In this document: piece by piece, positions 58,647 through 64,000 of the stretch
Layout of the letters: every line of letters begins with the position of its first letter
Numbering within the stretch: position 1 is the stretch's first letter
IMG/VR virus record: IMGVR_UViG_3300044633_000899
Location: 87,306-151,305 of that record
Length of the DNA stretch: 64,000 bases
Reading direction: 5' to 3' (one strand)
Source of the DNA: a virus
The notes under the pieces: generated by a model
Told to the model about the DNA's origin: nothing
Database searches by the model: none
What the model saw: only the letters and a program-made list of their open reading frames with translations
Program-made: the position numbers and the translations under genes

Positions 58647-59040
58647 TGGATCCGGAGGTAATCGAAACCTCGTCCAGCTCGTTTTGTCTAAAAGACGACT
58701 ACATGTTTAGGTTAATGTTTTCTAACATTCCAAAATATTTGATTTTTCACACCGATCAACAACGGTGACAGTTCTTACTGGGAACCATACCAGTTTTGTT
58801 CCTTTTCGGGTAGAAACCACACCTTTGTAAAGACTTCTGTTGCTAGGTTATATGTCCATCGACCCCCGTTTCCGTAATCTTCTTAAGCTACAGTAACTTC
58901 AGAACCTCTTACTAATCCAAGAGTTTCCATTTTGTTTAGCACATTGCCAGTTGTTTTTTGAATCAGTTTTTAACGAGATTAATTCAGTCCCGACATGCTT
59001 CTTTTATTCAACCAACGCCTGTCAAATCCAAGTCGGACCC
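58647..59040 (-). ncRNA. ssrA: Transfer-messenger RNA (tmRNA), 394 nt
   Basis: The 5' end GGGTCCGACTTGGATTTGAC is the classic tmRNA start (TGGATTxGAC). The 3' end GGACGAGGTTTCGATTACC then TCCGGATCCA closes the tRNA-like domain: GGGTCCG pairs with CGGATCC over 7 bp and the T arm is GAGGT-TTCGATT-ACCTC. A tag frame at 58948-58883 ends GSEVTVA followed by TAA; if translation resumes at GGC (58946-58948) the tag is about 21 residues. The Ala ending fits proteolytic tags but differs from the usual ALAA. CCA is not encoded. The promoter/boxA leader lies upstream and a terminator downstream. Confidence 0.95.
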
Positions 59041-59060
59041 ATTAGTTGTGAATATTTATT

Positions 59061-59094
59061 TTCAAAGAACTATTAATAAATATAAGCAAATATA
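59061..59094 (-). promoter_or_regulatory. Host-type promoter and boxA-like element of tmRNA
   Basis: On the minus strand TATATTTG (59087-59094) is followed by GTTCTTTGAA (59061-59070) and the tmRNA begins 20 nt later. Same pair of elements as at 52432-52495 and 55845-55914. Confidence 0.75.
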
Positions 59095-59160
59095 TATATA
59101 ATTAATTTAATAACCAAGAGATATTATATTTTTTTTTAAATTTTGTAATATTTATACCAT

Positions 59161-60213
59161 ATGGCCAGTGAAACATACGAATTTTTAAAAAATATATCAA
59201 TGGGTAAAGAGCACGATTATAGATGGTCATACCCAGATCCTTTAATATATGATATTGTCGCTAAAAACCCAGGTTCATCATCAAAGGTAGTAATTACATT
59301 TGATAAAGATGATGATTTTTTAGATATTTTAGGTATTGATGAATACGATCGGCATGGTTGGAATGACGCCTTTAGTGATTATCACGACAGAGATACCTGG
59401 AATGAACAAGAAGAGTGGACTGAGGGTTATATTTTACAGAGATTCAATGAAGTGAATCGTGAATTAGTTAATGAGATTATAAAATTAACTAACCCAGCCT
59501 TGGGATACGACTTTAATAATAATGAAGACCTACAAGAATTAGCGAAATATTTAAAAACCGCTTTTGATGATGAAATTGATTTGATTATTGGTGAGTATGG
59601 TGAGAGAGATGATGAATGTAGACGTAGAGGGTTTCGTGAAATGATTGAAGATGAAACAAAAAACCCTTTTAAAAAGTTTGGTGTTATGGAAGTATCTCAC
59701 GGTTATAAGTTTGAAACCACGGTTGCTATATTACTAACACTATATCGTATGGTAAAAACTGATGATGTTGATTTAAAAGGATTATTAACTTTAGTTTTTG
59801 AAAAATTTATCGACACACCATTTAGTTCTTGGTCAGATAAACATTATGACAATTATTGTGATGATTTTGATGAAGAAGGACTCCAAAAAGAAATTACATA
59901 TCAATTAGAAAAAATATTAGATAATATTAATGAAGATTCCGAGTCTTACGCAGATTTTAACGAATACAATGAATTATACTATACTGTTAAAAAGTTAGGT
60001 GGTTTTGAAAAAATGATTGATTTTCCAGATAAAAAAATTCAAGTTATCTTTACTGGTTTAGATCCCCAAACAAATGAATTAGAATTTAAATATTACACAC
60101 CATCAGGGTCTATGGAAAAACGAAGTGTAAAGTCTATTGATGAACTCAATTTATCCTTATATCAACCTGAATTATTTGAAAGTATAAAAAGAATTCAAAA
60201 TTTATTAGTGTAA
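59161..60213 (+). CDS. Hypothetical protein, 350 aa
   Basis: An acidic, mostly helical protein without a recognised domain (contains FETTVAILLTLYRMVKTDDV). It ends ELFESIKRIQNLLV, a C-terminal amphipathic helix like NINRIKNLLK at the end of the M15 peptidase. AATATTTATACC box directly upstream. Confidence 0.65.
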   Translation: MASETYEFLKNISMGKEHDYRWSYPDPLIYDIVAKNPGSSSKVVITFDKDDDFLDILGIDEYDRHGWNDAFSDYHDRDTWNEQEEWTEGYILQRFNEVNRELVNEIIKLTNPALGYDFNNNEDLQELAKYLKTAFDDEIDLIIGEYGERDDECRRRGFREMIEDETKNPFKKFGVMEVSHGYKFETTVAILLTLYRMVKTDDVDLKGLLTLVFEKFIDTPFSSWSDKHYDNYCDDFDEEGLQKEITYQLEKILDNINEDSESYADFNEYNELYYTVKKLGGFEKMIDFPDKKIQVIFTGLDPQTNELEFKYYTPSGSMEKRSVKSIDELNLSLYQPELFESIKRIQNLLV

Positions 60214-60229
60214 TTCAAAATATATTTCC

Positions 60230-60237
60230 TATATTTG
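60230..60237 (+). promoter_or_regulatory. Host-type -7 box abutting peptidase start
   Basis: TATATTTG three bases before the ATG at 60241; gives an almost leaderless mRNA. Confidence 0.65.
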
Positions 60238-60240
60238 CAT

Positions 60241-61026
60241 ATGGAAAGAAATTTTGAATTATTAAAAGACGTGTTATCAGTACCCACAAAAACATATAAT
60301 GAGGGATTGATGATTGATTTTATCACAAATTGGTTAACAGAAAACGAATTACCTTTTTATGTTGATCAAATGGGTAATATTTACACCACAAAACAAACTG
60401 ACGAAAACATTAACTACTTCCCTTGTGTTATTGCACATACGGACACTGTACATAACATAGATACAATCAACGTTATGGAAGAGATGTTACCAAACGCTCA
60501 AGGTGAGATTAAACTGTCGTTAAAAGCGTATAATAACAATGGTAACCCAACTGGAATTGGTGGTGATGATAAGTGTGGTGTTTATGGTTGTTTAGAACTC
60601 TTAAAAGAATTACCAAACGTTAAAGCAGCATTTTTTGTATCAGAAGAAACTGGTTGTAAGGGTTCGTCTAATGCGGATCCCCAATTTTTTGGTGATGTTG
60701 GTTATGTTATCCAATTTGATGCTCCAGAGAATAATATGATTTCTGAATATTTGATGGGAAAACCAATGTTTAATCGTGATTCAGAATTTTTTAATATTGG
60801 TGGTCGTTTATTATCTGAACATTTTCCTGCTGATACCCAATACCATAAACATCCATATACCGACATTTTCCCTTTAAATCAAAATTTTGGTTTATCTTGC
60901 TTCAACATCTCAATTGGGTATTATAATTACCACACAAGAAACGAATATGTTGTTGTGGATGATACTTACAATGGTATTAAGGTTGGTAAATTGATGATTG
61001 AGGAATTGGGTTATAATAAATATTAA
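60241..61026 (+). CDS. M20/PepT-like metallopeptidase, 262 aa
   Basis: Metal-ligand order of the M20 clan: AHTDTVH (His66, Asp68), GIGGDDKCGVYGCLELLK (Asp109/110), FVSEETGCKGS (Glu135/136), and a C-terminal His in GYYNYHTRNEYV. PepT-like tripeptidases share TGIGGDDKxG. It lacks the long dimerisation domain and is shorter than PepT (about 410). ATG 60241 is chosen, right behind the -7 box. A cytoplasmic aminopeptidase role, perhaps finishing peptides released by Clp or host proteases, is inference. Confidence 0.85.
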   Translation: MERNFELLKDVLSVPTKTYNEGLMIDFITNWLTENELPFYVDQMGNIYTTKQTDENINYFPCVIAHTDTVHNIDTINVMEEMLPNAQGEIKLSLKAYNNNGNPTGIGGDDKCGVYGCLELLKELPNVKAAFFVSEETGCKGSSNADPQFFGDVGYVIQFDAPENNMISEYLMGKPMFNRDSEFFNIGGRLLSEHFPADTQYHKHPYTDIFPLNQNFGLSCFNISIGYYNYHTRNEYVVVDDTYNGIKVGKLMIEELGYNKY

Positions 61027-61065
61027 TTTTTTTATACTTTAAAGTATTTATTATAAAATATAAAT

Positions 61066-61827
61066 ATGAAAAATATTAACGTTTATAAACAAAAATTTAA
61101 TAGATTATTAGAATCAGAATTGGGAAATGTTAAACCAATAGTTGAGGCTTTAGGTGGTGGTAGTGGCGATATGGATTCAATTACTTGGTTAAAAACAAGA
61201 TACCCTAATGGTATTCCTATGACAATACCAATAAAATCAAGTGGGAAAAACACATTCTCAAATGGTATTGACAAGATTAATCCTAACGACCCAAAAATAA
61301 AAGAAATTTCCGAATTAATTAAGAATTTATTAGCAACAAATACTGGTAAAATTGATGTAACGGTAAATGGTGGTGCGTCAGCTGTGGGTAAATCGGATAA
61401 CTATGACAACATAGCGTTGGCAACACGAAGACGAGATAATCTAATTAACTATCTTAGACAAACTTTTAATAGTAAAAGTTTAAATCTTATACCAGGTACT
61501 GTTAAAGAAGGTCAAGAAACAACTAAAAATAGCGATGCTGCTATGAAAGAACAATATGTTTCTGTTGAGGTTTCAGTACCACAAAAATTAAACTTACAAA
61601 TAAAAGGTGAGGTTGGTGACAACACAACCAGAGATAGAACAATATATCCGAAAAATAGCGGTGGTGGTGGAATTGATCCAGATCCTCTTGACCCAACCGT
61701 AAAATACGATTTAAAGATTTGTGTTACAATACCTAAAGGTCTTGAATCTCAATATGTCAAATTAATACGTCAATTTAAAAATCAATATGATTTAGTTAAA
61801 ATGGGTATTTCTAAAAAAACAATTTAA
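61066..61827 (+). CDS. LLESxxGNVKP-leader protein with OmpA-like domain, 253 aa
   Basis: The start (MKNINVYKQKFNRLLESELG, then NVKPIVEA) matches the leader of 44420. Residues about 95-165 include KIDVTVNGGASAVGKSDNYD and LATRRRDNLINYLRQTF, the OmpA C-terminal peptidoglycan-binding order (G.a...G....N..La..Ra.....L). A Gly linker and KICVTIPKGLESQYVKLIRQ follow. Probably a packaged cell-wall-binding protein. An AGTATTTATTATA box precedes it. Confidence 0.75.
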   Translation: MKNINVYKQKFNRLLESELGNVKPIVEALGGGSGDMDSITWLKTRYPNGIPMTIPIKSSGKNTFSNGIDKINPNDPKIKEISELIKNLLATNTGKIDVTVNGGASAVGKSDNYDNIALATRRRDNLINYLRQTFNSKSLNLIPGTVKEGQETTKNSDAAMKEQYVSVEVSVPQKLNLQIKGEVGDNTTRDRTIYPKNSGGGGIDPDPLDPTVKYDLKICVTIPKGLESQYVKLIRQFKNQYDLVKMGISKKTI

Positions 61828-61828
61828 A

Positions 61829-61864
61829 ATAAAGAAAAAGGGGGATTTAATCCTCCTTTTTCTT
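61829..61864. terminator. Bidirectional terminator
   Basis: AAAGAAAAAGGGGGATTTAATCCTCCTTTTTCTTT between convergent genes, overlapping the 3' end of the Clp gene. Confidence 0.9.
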
Positions 61865-64000
61865 TCTACCACCTTTTTTCTTTGGTTCTAATGTAATCCT
61901 CTCTTCTATTTCTATTATTTGATCATCACCTTCACCTTTAACAAATAACATATAGTCTTTTTCTTCTGTTACTTCATTTGTTAATATTTTTTCTGAAATC
62001 AAATCTTCTATTTTATCTTGGATTGCTCTTTTAATAGGTCTAGCACCATACTGTTCGTCAAAACCAACTTTTGATATATATTCAATTACTGAATCTTCAT
62101 ATGTTACGGTATATTTCATATTCTGAAGACGACTGATAAGTTTGTCAACTTCAAGTTTAACAATTTTATTTATATCGTCTTTCTTCAAGGGATTAAAAAC
62201 AATAACATCGTCAATTCTGTTTAAAAATTCAGGTGCGAAAAATTTACTCATTTCTTTTTTCAGAACTTCTCGTCTAAGTTCGTCTTGGATTGTGTCGCTA
62301 TTATTAGTTGTTTTAAATCCAACACCTGAACCAAAATCTTGTAATTTTCTAGCACCAATATTTGATGTCATAATAATTAAACAATTTTTAAAGTTAATTT
62401 TTCTACCTAAAGCATCCGTTAAGTGACCATCATCAAGAACTTGTAGTAAAGTTGAGAATATGTCTTTATGTGCTTTCTCAACCTCATCAAATAAAATAAC
62501 AGAATATGGTTTATTTTTAACTTGTTCTGTTAATTGACCCCCTTCTTCGTGACCAACATAACCAGGAGGTGAACCTATTAGTCTTGATATTGTATGTTTT
62601 TCTTGATATTCAGACATATCAATTCTAATTAAACTATCTTCACTACCAAATAGTTCTTTCGCTAATTGTTTTGCTAAAAATGACTTACCAACACCAGTAC
62701 TTCCTAACAATATGAAACTACCTAATGGTTTATTTGGGTCTTTAATACCAACTCTATTTCTTCTAATTGCTTTTGAGATTTTTTTAACGGCAACATCTTG
62801 ACCAATAACACGACTATTTAATGTATCCTCTAAATTAATCAATGAATTTTTTTCATCAATATTAATTTTACTAATCGGTATTTTTGTCATATTTGAAACA
62901 ACTTCGTATATCAAGTCTTCTGGGATACCACGTTTATTGTTTTTAAGATCATCATCAAACTTTTGTTTCTCATCTTCTAATTTAAGTAAAATATGTTTTT
63001 CACGATCACGAAGTTCTGCCGCCAATTCATATTTTTGTTTTTTAATAACTTCGGCTTTTTCTTGTTTAATGTCAATTGCATCTTGCTTTAATTGTTCAAT
63101 ATGTTCTGGTAATTTAATATCAATCTGCATTCTTGAACCAACCTCATCTAAAATATCAAATGCTTTATCTGGAAATTCACGATCAGTAATATAACGGTCA
63201 GCTAATTCAACACATAATAATAACGCTTCGTCAGTGTAATTTACCTTGTGATGTTCTTGGTATTTATCCTTACTTAATTTTAAAATCTGGAATGTTTCTT
63301 CCTTTGTTGATGGATCCACGATAACTTTTTGGAATCTACGTTCTAAAGCACCATCTTTCTCAAAGTGTTTTCTGTATTCATCTAATGTTGTCGCACCAAT
63401 ACACTGAATCTCACCCCTAGACAATGCTGGTTTAAAGATATTTGAAGCGTCCAAAGATCCCGAACTATTACCAGCGCCAACCATTGTGTGTATCTCATCA
63501 ATGAATATTATAATATTTGGGTTACTTTGTAATTCTTCAATAATAACCTTCATTCGTTCTTCAAACTGACCTCTATATTTTGTACCGGCAACAATTGAAT
63601 TAATATCTAACGAAACTATTTTCTTATCTGCTAAATTTTTAGGACATTCACCTTTATGAATCATCATTGCTAAACCTTCGGCAATGGCTGTTTTACCGCA
63701 ATTATGTGAAATAATGTTATTCGTTAAATATTTTCTTTCATTATCCAAAACTTCTAAATCATACGTGTTATGTACCCCAATGTCAGTTTTTTCAATAATA
63801 GAATATAAATTGTTATCATCACAATAAATAAAATCACCAATATTTATATTCTTTAATTTAACCCAAAACGAGTTATTTACATACTCGGCAGTTTCATTTA
63901 ACGTCGTTTCAGCAACCTCAACTAAATGATCTTCAGAACCAGAAAGTGAATAACCATTTGATAATTTTATTTCATAACAATTTTTATTTAGTTTTTTGTA
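61847..64000 (-). CDS. clpC: ClpC-like AAA+ unfoldase with intein (partial, N-terminus off the edge)
   Basis: After the intein the host protein resumes at Cys (63698-63700) with CGKTAIAEGLAMMIHKG, the second half of Walker A of the first AAA+ module. Walker B is IIIFIDEIHTMVGAG. A UVR-like segment (KKQKYELAAELRDREKHILL) lies between the modules, as in ClpC. The second module has GSTGVGKSFLAKQLAKELFG, VILFDEVEKAH, TSNIGA and the closing GARPIKRAIQDKIEDLI. The C-terminus is basic (KKKGGRKKKED). ClpC unfolds proteins for ClpP; no clpP is in the window. As it stands the gene continues past base 64000, so N-domain and first Walker A half are unseen. Confidence 0.93.
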   Translation of the reverse strand, partial: YKKLNKNCYEIKLSNGYSLSGSEDHLVEVAETTLNETAEYVNNSFWVKLKNINIGDFIYCDDNNLYSIIEKTDIGVHNTYDLEVLDNERKYLTNNIISHNCGKTAIAEGLAMMIHKGECPKNLADKKIVSLDINSIVAGTKYRGQFEERMKVIIEELQSNPNIIIFIDEIHTMVGAGNSSGSLDASNIFKPALSRGEIQCIGATTLDEYRKHFEKDGALERRFQKVIVDPSTKEETFQILKLSKDKYQEHHKVNYTDEALLLCVELADRYITDREFPDKAFDILDEVGSRMQIDIKLPEHIEQLKQDAIDIKQEKAEVIKKQKYELAAELRDREKHILLKLEDEKQKFDDDLKNNKRGIPEDLIYEVVSNMTKIPISKINIDEKNSLINLEDTLNSRVIGQDVAVKKISKAIRRNRVGIKDPNKPLGSFILLGSTGVGKSFLAKQLAKELFGSEDSLIRIDMSEYQEKHTISRLIGSPPGYVGHEEGGQLTEQVKNKPYSVILFDEVEKAHKDIFSTLLQVLDDGHLTDALGRKINFKNCLIIMTSNIGARKLQDFGSGVGFKTTNNSDTIQDELRREVLKKEMSKFFAPEFLNRIDDVIVFNPLKKDDINKIVKLEVDKLISRLQNMKYTVTYEDSVIEYISKVGFDEQYGARPIKRAIQDKIEDLISEKILTNEVTEEKDYMLFVKGEGDDQIIEIEERITLEPKKKGGRKKKED
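63701..64000 (-). other. C-terminal part of an intein inserted in Clp Walker A
   Basis: Translation of the minus strand from the edge gives NGYSLSGSEDHLVEVAE (block B, with the conserved His), then NIGDFIYCDD, VHNTYDLEVLDNERKYL (block F) and NNIISHN (block G) followed by Cys+1. Blocks B and F are about 55 residues apart with no LAGLIDADG or HNH motif between them, so it looks like a mini-intein; block A lies beyond the edge. Splicing would rebuild G-x-x-G-C-G-K-T. Confidence 0.92.

Noticed and set aside
1-64000. CRISPR array
   Set aside because: No regularly spaced repeats of 24-40 bp with unique spacers were seen; the repeats found are leaders, promoters and palindromes.
1-64000. Insertion sequences or integrase/attachment sites
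   Set aside because: No transposase, integrase or tRNA-overlapping duplication was seen; the only mobile-type elements are the HNH gene and the intein.

Overview
The window looks like part of a large, AT-rich lytic phage genome whose host is a member of the Bacteroidetes, probably a flavobacterium. The host call rests on three things seen in the sequence. Many promoters have the Bacteroidetes form (TTTG, about 20 bp, then TAnnTTTG). Genes lack Shine-Dalgarno sequences. A three-gene operon encodes exported proteins, one of which ends in a type IX secretion (gliding-motility C-terminal, CHU_C) sorting domain. The phage call rests on dense, overlapping small genes, tRNAs, tmRNA, a holin-like gene near an M15 peptidase, peptidoglycan-binding proteins and many families typical of phages. 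No capsid, portal, terminase, tail or polymerase gene is present, so the phage type cannot be fixed from this window.

Layout: 0-6.4 kb is a tight run of small genes with ATGA overlaps, an AAA+ ATPase, a HAD-like phosphatase and zinc-ribbon proteins. 6.4-15.9 kb holds the first block of proteins starting MNLQ..IR..LREE, including a lysozyme-like protein and two polyprotein-like genes, plus a SLOG protein, a phosphoribosyltransferase-like protein and an RmlC-like epimerase. 15.9-22.9 kb is an accessory region with non-coding DNA, minus-strand tRNAs, an HNH endonuclease, and a convergent restriction-endonuclease/methyltransferase pair. 22.9-31.8 kb is a dense block of proteins with shared N-terminal peptides, each behind an ATATTTAT box. 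31.8-40.5 kb contains an FKBP isomerase, the secreted trio, a cupin, a GMP reductase-like enzyme and a metallopeptidase. 40.5-45.5 kb contains four large proteins of probable internal-virion or ejection type. 45.6-49.6 kb is a glycosyltransferase cluster. 49.6-59.1 kb carries SmpB, a tRNA-like array, a small late RNA, a lysis-like group, a roughly 870-nt non-coding RNA, a rhomboid protease and tmRNA. 59.1-64 kb has an M20/PepT-like peptidase, an OmpA-like protein and a ClpC-like ATPase interrupted by an intein in its first Walker A motif.

Two systems stand out. First, about 30 otherwise unrelated proteins start with one of a few short amphipathic peptides ending in [ILV]-x-E. This resembles the capsid-targeting propeptides of T4 internal proteins and suggests a large set of proteins packaged in the head, trimmed by a prohead protease, and possibly injected. 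The same mature domain (VGGxxNLxKI) occurs behind different leader peptides, and some genes carry the peptide internally. Second, the phage encodes tmRNA and SmpB together with a Clp unfoldase, so it may run its own trans-translation. The tmRNA, the tRNA array and the large non-coding RNA each follow a host-type promoter and a GTTCTTTGA element like the boxA of Bacteroidetes rRNA leaders, which suggests the phage borrows host rRNA antitermination for its stable RNAs.
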